A DNA stretch of 64,000 nt from NCBI GenBank assembly GCA_963971575.1, contig OZ020616.1, forward strand, positions 33,646,306 to 33,710,305, in the 5' to 3' direction. Every line of letters starts with the position of its first letter. Within the stretch, counting starts at the first letter, position 1. Shown here piece after piece: positions 43,668 to 54,912 of this stretch. Under the pieces are notes generated by a model, which made no database searches, was not told the DNA's origin, and saw only the letters and a list, made by a program, of their open reading frames with translations. The position numbers and the translations under genes were made by a program. This DNA comes from Liopterus haemorrhoidalis (Eukaryota > Arthropoda > Insecta > Coleoptera > Dytiscidae).

Positions 43668-44715
43668 AACTTCTTCTTCTTCTTTGGGCACTATCAGTCA
43701 GGTTGACTTTTGGCCTCACTCTCATAAGCCCTCCATCTCGATCTATTCATTTGTCAAGTCTTGCCAAGTATCCTGTATATCAATTGTACCAACAAGTATT
43801 GACTTGTCAGATCTTCGGTTAGCTGATTTCTCCATATTTTGCGAGGTCTTCCCACTGGTCGACGGGTATTCAATCTTCTTTCCCATATCTTCCTAACCAC
43901 TCTATCCTCCCTCAATCTTCTAACGTGTCCTATCCATTGTAATCGTCTGCATCTGAGTTCTTGGGTGATACTTAGCCTTGAGTACAGTTCTCGGATTTCT
44001 TTGTTCTTACGGATTCTCCATTCACCGTTAATTTAAATGGGACCAAAGATTCTGCGTAATATTTTATTTTCGAAAACTATGAGGTGTTGTCGATCTCGCA
44101 TTGTTAAGGTCCATGTTTCGGAGCCATACATAAGTAGTACGGGACGTACTATAACTTGGTATAACTTGATCTTGGTGCTCCTCAACAAGAGTTTCGTTTT
44201 GAAGAGGGGACCAAGTGCAAAATACGATGCATTAGCAGCTTTAATTCTATTCGTAATTTCCTACTGTATCATATTCACCTGATTTATCAGGTGCCCAGGT
44301 ATTTGAAAGTAGAAACTCTTTCAAAAGTGTTGTCATTAATTTTTAAGTCGGTCGTGTTCTCATGACTGCATCTACTAACAATGAGATACTTGGTTTTTTC
44401 ATTACTGATGATGAGTCCTACTTTACGAGCTTCAACATCAATAAGGTTAGTAAGGTATATTACGTCTTCAACCTTATTTGAAATAATACCCAGGTCATCT
44501 GCGTACCCTAAAATATTGTGGTATCCATTGAGCTCTAGACCAAGTTGGTTGGTATCTTGGACTTTTCGTAACACCATCTCCAGCACGAGGTTGAACAGCA
44601 AAGGTGAGGTGGCGTCTCCTTGTTTGACTCCAATATGAATTTCAAAAGGCTGTGACAAAAGGTTTTCTACTTCCACTCTGCTTATGTATCCCGACACACA
44701 CACCATAGTCATCTT
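43668..44715 (-). pseudogene. 5'-truncated LINE: reverse transcriptase palm and C-terminal region
   Basis: ORF 44712-44287 (141 residues) contains the conserved GVKQGDATSPLLFNL block (28-42) and the catalytic GYADDLGII box, with Asp72 and Asp73, then KTKYLIVSR and STFKYLGT. Beyond 44287, frameshifted pieces continue toward a GRPRKxWRxQL-like tail near 43860 that also occurs at 22510-22690. The element ends in a short (GAA)n tail at 43670-43682. Everything upstream of the palm domain is missing. Confidence 0.88.
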
Positions 44716-45174
44716 GATAAGTTTACTTTATTCAAAATAAAACCATACCTGCTTGCAGAAGCCAAATGTAGCAAGTGAGTAATGCTTGCATGTTAGTTAC
44801 ATTGCATTCTAATATTGGCAATTAAATTAACCAAGTGTAACGTCATTTTATTGTTATCTTAAACAGACTTTAGCGTTCACAGCTATCAAATTTAATGCGT
44901 AACGTATGTTGTGACTCTCTAACTACGAGGGCGTAAATGCATTTTTTTTTTGTTTTAATTGAATTTTGTGACGATATTTTGTTAGGTTACGAAAGTGAGA
45001 GAGCTAATGTGTGTTTATATCTATCTCATTACAACAGTGTGTTAAGTATGAAGTTTGCAAACTTTTGTCTACAGTGCATTCATTTATAGTTCTGAATGCG
45101 GCTTTAAAGTGCAACTCGTCTTACTATTTTCTTCGATCAACCACTTTTCTCTTAGTAATGCAGCTTTCTGTTAA

Positions 45175-45377
45175 CCCCTTAACGCCTGAATTAATTAATT
45201 TAAAGATTTTTTTTTATAAAAACCAATATTTATGTAGATATTATGGCAACTTTATTTTCTACTGTTATATCTTAAGATATAACAGTAAAAAAAAACCCGA
45301 CCATCGCACGGAAAATATTTTCCTGTCGCTTATACAGTTGTAGAAAAGGTACGTCGCAAATTGGCAGTGTTAAGAGG
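45175..45377. mobile_element. TTAA-flanked (piggyBac-like) MITE
   Basis: TTAA lies at 45171-45174 and 45378-45381. The ends are CCCCTTAACGCCTG and, in reverse complement, CCTCTTAACACTGCC. It is 203 bp long and non-coding. Confidence 0.65.
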
Positions 45378-45554
45378 TTAACTTATATTGACGAGCTTTA
45401 CTCGTTTACAAAATGTAACTTTTAATAATTCACCCATATTAATTGCTGACAAACAGTTTTTAACAACTACATGGTGATTTTAAAAGTTTGTTATTACATA
45501 ACAGGAAATGGTCTAAGATTGTGTGTTAGCTTATAGTCTAGTTGTGGTCTAAAT

Positions 45555-46567
45555 CAGTGTTTCTCAACCTTTTCTGGCCTGGAACCCCCGAAATTATGTA
45601 AATATTGTATGCGGCCCCCCTATAATATGGTGTATCAAGATAATGAGAACACACATTTTTTTCGAAAAAGCGACGTGAGCAAGCTGGGAAAACTTTTGAA
45701 CTAAAATTTATCCACAAAGTTGAATGGTAGTATTGAAATTTTCTGGGAAAAAATCGGAAGTACAGGATATCAAGGACAATTTCGAATTTTTAAATGGGAA
45801 CGTATGTCATATATCTTTGGATAGAGCTTTTCAACACCTTTTCCTTAAACATTTTTTTAATATCTTTTACGGTTGACAAAAAACTGTGATATTTTTAAAT
45901 GACGATTATATTCCCTATAACGACTTGAAAGTAAAGTATTTTTATTTACAAGTGTTCAAAGTGCCTTCCATTTTAATTTAAACACATTCGCATCCTTACT
46001 CTTGAGTTATCTGTAGCTCGGAGAGCAATTACAAAAATATATAATAAAAAATATTGCACTCTCAGGTCGTACCTACTTCAAAGTACAACTTGAAAATACT
46101 TGAAGTAACTCCAACGCGAACCACTGTCAGAGAATCCCATCAACCGACACATACAATTTATTTTACCTTGATATAGTCTACTTATAGTCTGTTTATTTGG
46201 TTAAAGCGGAACTATATTTTCAAATCTAGTAATTTTTATCAACTGAATGAAACTTTTGATCATTTTGTTTAGTAAAAGCCCATTTACTCATAATAAAGTT
46301 AGTTAGTGACAACTTAAACGTTTGAAATAGCCTGTAGTTTAAATTAGTGGAAAAAATAAGTAAATTATGTATAAAAATAAATAGAATATTTATTTTATTT
46401 ATGTTATGAAAGGTATATTTTTATGAATATAAATGTAAGATATTTATAAATATGGATAAAATTTATATCTTGCAAGATTGAGTGCATTTTTATTATATTT
46501 TCATGTTTCGATCTTGTATGACCTCGAGGGCCGTTAAGAAACGCCCTCCCCCGGTTGAGAAACGCTG
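45555..46567. mobile_element. hAT-like element with perfect 8-bp target duplication GTCTAAAT
   Basis: The ends CAGTGTTTCTCAACC and, in reverse complement, CAGCGTTTCTCAACC are flanked by GTCTAAAT at 45547-45554 and 46568-46575. It contains the inverted-repeat element 46182-46338. A partial relative is at 30290-30818. Confidence 0.9.
46182..46338. mobile_element. Inverted-repeat MITE, sister of 21495-21941
   Basis: The left end ttatagtctgtttatttgg (then ttaaagcggaacta) mirrors the right end caggctatttcaaacgttta in reverse complement, as in the 21.5-kb copy. It is nested in the hAT-like element. Confidence 0.55.
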
Positions 46568-46575
46568 GTCTAAAT

Positions 46576-49500
46576 TACACGACGCTAATGAAACAGCCAT
46601 ATATACGCATACATATTGAAATAAAAACGAACTGTCGAAGATATTTCACATTTATATTTTACAAAATCGTTAAAAAGTACTGATACTTTTAAATAAATTA
46701 TTAAATATTATTGGAAACAAATTAAAGGAATTTAAAAAGATCATAACACTAACATGTTTAGTAAACATGTTAGAATCTAAGAAATATTGTGTGGCTGTAC
46801 CTACTATGACTTATATATTACTGAAAAACAACCATTTAAAATCAATCACCTTGTAGCTGGTTGTCTTAAGCGTTGATCTACATATTGATTGTTCCCCTCG
46901 TGACAATATTAAAGGGAATTGGTATTTATATGGTAATAAAATATATAAATACTCGAAACTTCCGTTATAAAATTACTCGTGATTTTAGTGTGATGAAACT
47001 TATAAATAAGAGCATTATATGATAAAAAGAAAAACAACCTACAGTTAACTTGTTTTGAAATCCTGAGTGCATATTCCATCCGAATTGTAGACTATGTCTA
47101 TTGCTATTTTGTGACGATCTATAGCTGTTGCAGAATCAGACGATCTATTACACATATGTATGTGTACAGAACCTTTACTAATAATGATGTTACTAACCAT
47201 TAACAACTACTGGTTCTGTAATCAGTAGTCTAAATTTAATTGACTTAATTTACAATTTCCGACATTTTCTTTGTTATATAATTACATGTTATATTTAACA
47301 GAAATCGTACTTCCCTCAACAGAATAATTGGCCAGAAATCAAGTCTTTTATTACTTCTATTTATTAATAATATTAAGCATATCGTGATTAAGAAATATAT
47401 TTCAAAATATCGTTCTCCACGTTCTATTTAATTTAAAATTCTCGTGAAATTGTAATTCCCTTTTTCTGTTTTATAATTTTTCATATAAGAGAATGCAATA
47501 AGTGTAAAAAGCACACATCTTAAATAATTAATTGTCTTCTAATAAAGCAAAAGAATGAACTTTCTTTAACAGTTTGCAATAGTTTTGTTTTTGTCAAATA
47601 TGCAAGGTATGTCAAAATCATATTAACACTTATAGTGAATAAAGATTTGAAACATAAACGCTAGAAAAACGAAGATTGGTGGCAAGCTTAATGGAAGTTC
47701 GTTCTACAACCATAGCCCTCGAGAATTACCAAGAACAATTTCATCGAGGCTCACCAACGATTTAATCAAATTTTCGTATATAAAATAAATCATTAAACGT
47801 CTTGGTAGATCTCGTAGAGATTGTTTTTTGGAACTTCTTGCGGGCCATGTTTGGAGAAAGAAACACTTCCAGCAAGCTTTCCACCAATTTTCTTTCTTCT
47901 AGCATTAAAATGTTTGTTGCCATAATTTTGACATACATATTTAAGGAGTGGTAATTCGACCTTTTAGTATTTTTAAAAAATATCCGAGGAACCATTTATG
48001 CAAGAGATAATAAGTTTGTTCGTTTCGCTACCTATATTTATAGTGCATTTAATTTATACTGCAAAACGCGGCTCTAAAAATTTAAGTTACTAAAAACGCA
48101 AATTCTATTCGTTTCAGTTATCAGTTGAATGCATGACATAAACATTTATGTTACTTGAAGGCGCTATTTGACTATAATTAACCTATAACATTTGACATTT
48201 ATGATTTCTTAATAAATATCGCACCCAGGGGGGCTCACGGGCTTTAGCCCCCCCTCCCAACATTAAACTAACAATTTTTAGGGACACATGCTGCTTGTAA
48301 TAGAATGTGAGTCCTCCCAGAAAAGCATTTGGCTTTTGAGTCCCCGTGAGTCAAAAATCGTAGTTGAAACAATGGAACTATTTATATTGTTGGAATCTTA
48401 TCGGATTATTGTAGCGATTTATCAAATACAGATAAAGATGAAAAATATAATCTTTATATACATTGTTTTGCCATCGTTATTCATATGTACAGCCCAAATT
48501 TTCAATCATTTTCAATTTCACTTTGTTTCTATTCAACTGACTCTAAGATTTCTTGACGCGGATTCTTACATCTAGTGACTTTTCAGTAAACCGTGGACGC
48601 AATGTAGCGAAACGAACAGGCCTAATAAAACGCAGAGAACGGAATTTATATTTTGAGGCATATTTCTGATCAGATACGATCCCCTGAATCTGAGAATCTT
48701 AGGCTACTATTGCTTTAAAAGTGGTATATACTGCACATGTACATGAAGCTCTAACTTGCAAACGAAAGTTATTTTATGAGAAAAGATTAATTTTAAATAA
48801 TTACCGTAAGAGCCTTTTTTGCGTTTCATATACATACAAATATAACATAACGGTAGTTTTATCTATGGAGAGCAAAAAACTAGAACAATTTATATAAACT
48901 ATTCACATTTACCAAGTACTCCTATATTTTTTGTGTATCTGTCTACTACATGCTGTAACTTACCGTTATCAACATAGTCATACTATAAGTTTGTAGTTTG
49001 TAGTAGACAGGTAGGTAGAGCCGACCAATATGATAAATGTTTCCGACCTCACTTCTAATTTATTTTACTATTGGTTCTACCCCTCAGTTGTTTAACATGA
49101 TTTTATTTTACGTAACTTCGCTCTGATCAAATTGAATTAACTATATATGATGCCTACTGTGCTAACCATTTAAAATTTTATATTTCTCATTAAGTAACGT
49201 GCGTTTGCAATTTCTCTTTATTACAGGGATAACTTAATATTTATGGTTCAATGAAACAACATACCATCAGATATGATGGTATGTTGTGTCTGACTGAAAT
49301 ATTGAACTTGAAATGAAATACAGCAGGGTTTTGCTTTGTGGTCTTTAATATAGCTGTTGAGATCCACAGTCAATTTTTTAGACACTTGTAGCACTTTCGG
49401 CTTTTTTTTTTTTTCTTGCTTAATACGCTTAATATTGTTGAGTAATGTATGAACTAAAATCCCTATATAAAGAAACTAGCGCATATCTTTGTTGTAGCCG

Positions 49501-49584
49501 ATTCATATTTGTGCCCCAGTGTTTGATAAGCAACACTGGTTCCCTTATTGTTAGGTTGGCAAAATTTAAATAACATCGTATATA
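46576..49584. other. 3 kb without a recognised feature
   Basis: No protein motif was recognised in any short ORF, including the 77-residue minus ORF at 47762-47995 and the 95-residue plus ORF at 48288-48575. A GC-rich patch (cacccaggggggctcacggg) at 48222-48260 could be a MITE end. A short palindrome (ataccatcagatatgatggtat) lies at 49259-49282. Confidence 0.4.
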
Positions 49585-50725
49585 CGAGGGTGGATTAATA
49601 TATAAGGTCTCCAACTCTATAAAATAAGAATAGGAAAAGACAAAAAAAATAATTAAATCAGTCTCAAAATGAAGTAAATTTATTGTACTACCAATGTACA
49701 TAATTATTTTTCCACATAATCACCATTTAGTGCAACACATTTCTCCAAACGCTGAATCCATTTCTTCCATCCATGAAAAAACTTTCTTGTTTACTATTGA
49801 TCCAGTTGCGAACACCAGCCCGAACTTCAGTGTCTGATGAAAAATGTTGACCTTTCAATACCTCCTTCAACTTTGGGAACAACCAGAAATATGAAGGTGC
49901 CAAATCAGGAGTGTATGGAGGGTGCGAAACAACCGGGAATTTCAGGCTCGTCACTGTCTTCATCGTTTCGTTGCTGCAATGCTGTCTGACGTTGTCGTGG
50001 TGTAAGAAAAAATTCGTTCTTTCCGGCCTTACTCGACGGCTTCACGGTCATCACGATTCTTTAGTGATCGTTAAGTTTCGCAATATCTTATTGAATTAAT
50101 CGTTGATCCTTTCGGCAGATATTCGGTATGAATGACTCCCTTTGCATCCCAGAAAATGGTGAACATGAATTATTTCTCCGATGGAACTCTTGAATTTTCG
50201 TACACGTGGAGAATCAAGACGACGATATTCCATGGACTGGCGCTTGTTTTCGGGGTCAGAGTGATGAACCCAACCGGTAGTGATGTTCATGAGAAAATCA
50301 TTTCCTTCACGTCGATACTGGTTAAGAAGTTCTTGACAAATGTTTTTTCTTTGTTCTTTCATGACATCTGTTGATTGTCGTGGAATTTTCTGTCTGAACA
50401 ATGTACTGGTATCTTTCTTGACAACTGGCAAATATTCTTCACAGCCATACAATCGTTGCCATAAACAGCTTTCAAACGCCTGTAAATTTGGATGGGCCCG
50501 TAACCTTCCAGTGTTAAAAAATCACGGATCGTTGCTTGGTTATGCATCTCAGAAATCGAACTCATGATAAATGACACTATTACTCAACCACGGTACACAG
50601 AAAACTAAAACTTTGCGTGCTAAGACGAGATACTCTAAATTACCGTTTGCAGGTTAGAACTTGTTTCTATCCCCACTATTTACGCAATGGCGTTATTAGA
50701 GACCTTATATATCAATCCGCTCTCG
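49585..50725 (-). mobile_element. mariner element, both ends present
   Basis: TA-flanked inverted ends: cgagggtggattaatatata (then aggtctcc) on the left, and cgagagcggattgatatata (then aggtctct) on the right complement. Length 1141 bp. It encloses a defective transposase on the minus strand. Confidence 0.9.
49727..50577 (-). pseudogene. mariner transposase missing two catalytic aspartates
   Basis: The N-terminal ORF (50577-50359) reads ATIRDFLTLEGYGPIQIYRR, typical of mariner helix-turn-helix regions. ORF 50452-50096 continues with ICQELLNQYRREGNDFLMNI and TTGWVHHSDPENKRQSMEYR: the DET of the usual TGDETW is deleted, removing the first Asp. The last part has FFLHHDNVRQHCSNETMKTV with the second Asp, and PPYTPDLAPSYFWLFPKLKE, where the third Asp (35 residues on) is replaced by Tyr. 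Confidence 0.88.
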
Positions 50726-50918
50726 TATATTTTTTTAGCTATATGTAAACATATATTTTTATTATGGCCGATTGCTAAATAGCGAGTTAAAGTCTTAATT
50801 CAAGTTACCCCTAACTCTAGTTAAAATGATACGTTTTTGCATGTTGTTTTGACGCGAGTTAGGCATAATTCGTTCTTTAACAATCGGCCATTAGTTGTGT
50901 AATAAGTAATGCAACTGG

Positions 50919-51194
50919 TATATTTAGACCCAGTCTTTCCGCCTTCCGGTGAACCTCTAGGTAACTATTTGACGATAAGGTTATGTGATACTTTCTGTGC
51001 TGAATAAATGTCATCCAGTCTTTCAATACAAATTTATCCATTGGATAGTTATCTAACGGATAAGGAGACTGACGTATATTGAATTCACTGATTGGTATTG
51101 ACATTTATTAAGCAGATGAAGTTCTAGATAACCTTATCTGTCAGATATCTACCTAGAGGCTTACCTGAAGGTGGAAAGACCGGACCTTAATATG
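50919..51194. mobile_element. Foldback MITE with ~65-bp inverted arms
   Basis: The left arm cagtctttccgccttccggt (then gaacctctaggta and gataaggtta) mirrors the right arm read in reverse complement, cggtctttccaccttcaggt (then aagcctctaggta and gataaggtta). Sequence near 22065-22180 (tctgaaggtagaaagaccag) looks like a related right arm. Class unknown. Confidence 0.65.
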
Positions 51195-52326
51195 CTCCAA
51201 TACTACTGAATGTTATTGTCAAACAAATTGTCAACCTTAAAATTCTTCCAAGCTGCCAGATTATGCATTAAATAAATAAAATTGTATCAATTGTTGCTTT
51301 AAAATAGTTATCAGATGCAATCTTTTTTTAAATTTAATATTTACGGACATGTGTCATATTTAGTTTTATTTTATCTACACTGTTTTAATACTGGAAACAA
51401 GTAATGTTTTAGCTTTGGTTTAGTCATACCCACTATGTGTTATTTTCTTTATTTAGGGGACTTTAGCATGAACTACTTTACATTCGAATCGTTTGTAAAC
51501 CTTGCTGTATTACTCATGTAGTATGTGATGGTATATTCATGTACATATTTACAAGTAAGAAATTGCCATATTTTAGCGGTTATTGGTAGTTGTCGGGAAC
51601 TTAACTCGCTGTATGAGCGGAGCTCTACTATTTTGACTTTGATAAGTTGGCCTTACAGGGTATCTCTAAGACATTAACATTCGTTTTTAAGTTACTAAAA
51701 TTAAAATTCGCATTAATGAATAAACTATCAATATTATTTTTAATGTTACTTCGAACAGAATAATAAAAAAAAATATATACTAATAAAATATGAATAAATA
51801 AATTTCAAATTTATATTATTTGCAAATAGGTTTTGACGTTTGCGCAGTGGTGAGTTTCAGCGTTACAGCCTATTCGTACTAATCACCTTTTACTCGGAGT
51901 TTTAGAAAACTCGCGCAGACTTTAAATAGCGAAAGAGCGAATAAATATTTATTTCTTTGTTTTTCAAATTTTGCATTGGATACGAAAAATATGTGTGTGT
52001 GTCGTTAGTAATCTAAATAAACTAATAATGAATTTGTATAAAATATGGAACATCTGCTTTCATTCATACAAACGCTTCTCAGACTTACGCAATAGTTCCG
52101 TGCCTTTTAACTACGAATTTCGTAACTCGGATTTTGGGTTATTTAAGTCTGAAATTGCGTAATTCGAAATTATTATTTTTTTATTTTTTCATTTAAATTA
52201 TAAATTTAGTATTGTCAACTGACAATAACTGAAGCGCTTCTAGTGAGATTTTAAGAAACTTGTGGAGGGTAGTCCAGTTTGTTTACTGTTGTTTTCATAG
52301 CGAGTTTTTAAAAAAGGTCTTTAAAA
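51195..52326. other. No feature recognised
   Basis: AT-rich; no supported coding or repeat structure. Confidence 0.4.
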
Positions 52327-52554
52327 TTGCAAGAAAAAATTAAATGCAACGTGAATTGTTATGTTTATCTTTGCATTGCAAAAGTAGGTCGTGATAGAGA
52401 CCTAAGTTTTCATCGTGTTCCGAAACGTAGCAAAAAAGCCTTATTACCTTCAATTATAACCCTAGAGGTTACTTGGGCACTGAGAAAACGGAAAATTTCA
52501 TTTAACGCAACCCTCTTATTGAATAATAAATTAATTTCAATAAATATTTCATGA
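52327..52554 (+). pseudogene. Possible THAP zinc-finger domain fragment
   Basis: The 75-residue ORF has Cys at 7, 11 and 16 followed by DLSFHRVPKR. THAP domains begin C-x(2-4)-C and carry an (S)F(H/Y)xFPxD segment about 15-20 residues later, so the start fits. The downstream Trp-rich and C-x2-H parts are not convincing, and the ORF runs on into unrelated residues. It could be the start of a THAP gene continuing in other exons, or a P-element relic. Confidence 0.35.
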
Positions 52555-53079
52555 AGATACCACTGAACCTGTCAAAAATATTCTATCTGCGTCAGCCATG
52601 ATGTACAATGCAGTGGCGCCCTATCGGTAGTGTCAGATGACAATACTGTATTTTTCATCACAAGCTGTTTTCGTGGTGAAAATGTATATGTTTACATTTT
52701 TGTCTTAGTTCGCATTAGTGTTTATTTTACGTTTCTTTAAAACTTAATCACTGCATACCATTTTAACGCTACTTATAACCCCCAGAGATTACAAGTTTCT
52801 TATACAAAACTAACAATCTGAAATAAAATTAGTAACAATCTATACATCAAATTATGCACCTAATTTTTATGTAAATAATAAGATATTTTTAATTGTAGAA
52901 ATTTTTTTTTGAAAAACTGAGATTGCTCAATAACTAGATATCAGACTACAATGATCTATAATTTTGTGGGTTCCAAATATATATATATATATATTTTTTT
53001 AGCTTTCTTATACCTATATATAATTTTATGTAGAAATGTTCAAATAATACGTCAATGGTTTTTTCGACATGATTGTTAA

Positions 53080-53345
53080 TAGTTTAGAACCTTCGTCGGA
53101 AAATATTATACTTGATAATGGAATGCCACTTGGTACACCTGTTCTTTACAAAAATAATTTTTACCCGCTGTACCTATATTAAGAACCGTGGCAGATTTAA
53201 TATGGCGGCAAAATTATACTACCAGGTATAATTACTATAAGGTTTCACAACAGAACAAAATTGCTATAAAATTTGCAGAGTGAAACTTTAGCTACAATTT
53301 ACCGCATCGTATGCAAATATTTACAAAATGTTTTACAAAATGATT
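53080..53345 (-). repeat. Dispersed repeat family F, copy 2
   Basis: The reverse complement matches 15640-15900, including gcggtaaattgtagctaaag and tggcattccattatca. Confidence 0.55.
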
Positions 53346-53411
53346 TTTGCAATGCAGTTTGTTTATTCGCAATTACATGACAGTTTTTTTACCATTAAAA
53401 ATGTCCTAGTT

Positions 53412-53730
53412 CAGCGGTTCCCAAACTTTTTTGACCGCGACCCGGTACGACGTTTTAAAAATTTTCGCGCCCCACCTTATGAAAAAAAACATTTATTTAC
53501 AAAACAAATTTTATTTTAAAGCAGTAGCTTTATAGTAATAAAGAGTATAGTAATAAAGAATATAGTATATATAAAGAGCACAAATACACACTATTCTAGT
53601 GATTAACTGACGTAAAAAAAAATATGTACAAAAAAAAATCTTTTTTGTGTTTTTACAATTTTTTTTGCGACCCGGCAAAATTTTTCTGCGACCCGCCGCC
53701 GTGTCGCGACCCACACTTTGGGAAACGCTG
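53412..53730. mobile_element. hAT-like MITE nested in the inverted-repeat element
   Basis: The ends are CAGCGGTTCCCAAACTTT and, in reverse complement, CAGCGTTTCCCAAAGTGTG. The flanks tcctagtt and tcctagta match at 7 of 8 positions. It shares terminal style with 28904-29286. Confidence 0.82.
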
Positions 53731-53820
53731 TCCTAGTAGATAGTTAAACATTCGCTGCAATTTTTGATGCATAGGTTGTTACTAATTTTAGTTCATATTG
53801 TTAGTTTTGTATAAGAAACT

Positions 53821-54912
53821 ATACCGTTGTGCGCCCCATTAAATGTGAATTTTAAAAGTATTACCTAAAAATTCGGATCCACCTAGTCCCTGAACATTTT
53901 AGGACTGGTCCAGTGTTACTGTATATTAAAAAATCGTCATCGGAAACTTTAAAAGTAAAAAGAAAAGAAAACATTTCATTACCGATTTGGAATAGGTCAC
54001 TGTTATGCGAACTGGTTGTTAAAAAGATTAAAACCCACTACTGCGTTTGTGTCATTTTAATGCAGATAGGTTAAATCTCTCTTTTAATATAAATTATATT
54101 TTAGTGTTATGTTCTTACTTTAATTTCAACATTAAAAAATAACGTTTACACTATAGTTTCTATTTTATTTATAATGTTAATCATTTTATTTATAAAATTG
54201 TAAATATATATATTTTGTTTCTTGCTGGGTCATTTATAAATATTAGCTACTTGTAAGGCAAACGTGTTGAGTTTCGGAGTATAGGAATTATATTAATTTA
54301 TTTTAATACTTTGTGAATAAAAATGAAAAATATATGCTTGTCGATATTCGATAAAAAATATCATTGATCAATATATTCTGTGTCATATTCATTTCATAAT
54401 CACCCCATTTCATTAATATTTGTTATTTCAGCAATACCTCGTAGAGGAAGAGGTTTAGAAACATATAAATGCACTTTACTGCACCTCAAGTCTTCCCTTT
54501 CTGTGGTTCATTCCTGATCCTAAGAAAATCAAACTTACACCTAAGAAAATTTTATCCTTATTTTAAGATTTATTAAGTAACTGTATTGTTAATTGCTGCT
54601 GTATTTTGTACGTACGTTTTAAAATGAATATAAAATCATTATACAATTATAAAATATTTGTTTTATTTTCTATTTAAAAATTAAATTACAATATTGTTTA
54701 AAATGTAGAACATACTGGAATAAATTATTCGAAAGTTACGTCTTTTGTAGATCTTAAACCGAATGATAAAAGTGCACAAACTGAAAAAAATAAAAATAAT
54801 AGACAGTATTAGATGTATAGACAAATTAAATAGTATTTTGTAAATAATTCATAAAGAATAACGAATTTAGAAAAAATAATACAACAGGGCCAACCTGTAA
54901 TGTTTTAACATA
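53821..54912. other. Mostly unannotated; weak candidate terminal exon at 54433
   Basis: After an acceptor-like ttatttcag at 54424-54432, one frame reads IPRRGRGLETYKCTLLHLKS then SSLSVVHS and stops near 54516. No family was recognised and no partner exon was found, so it is left as a possibility only. Confidence 0.2.

Larger units (their letters stand above)
52794..53820. mobile_element. Inverted-repeat element containing repeat family F and a MITE
   Basis: The left end AGTTTCTTATACAAAACTAA (then caatctgaaataaaattagt) is mirrored at 53755-53820 with few changes over about 60 bp. The inside holds an inverted copy of repeat family F (53080-53345) and the MITE 53412-53730. No clear target duplication was found. 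Confidence 0.7.

Noticed and set aside
47762..47995. 77-residue minus ORF as a gene
   Set aside because: No recognisable motif or splice context; kept only as part of an unannotated stretch.
54433..54520. Last exon of an unknown host gene
   Set aside because: Acceptor and short frame exist, but there is no family match or partner exon; recorded only as a weak possibility.
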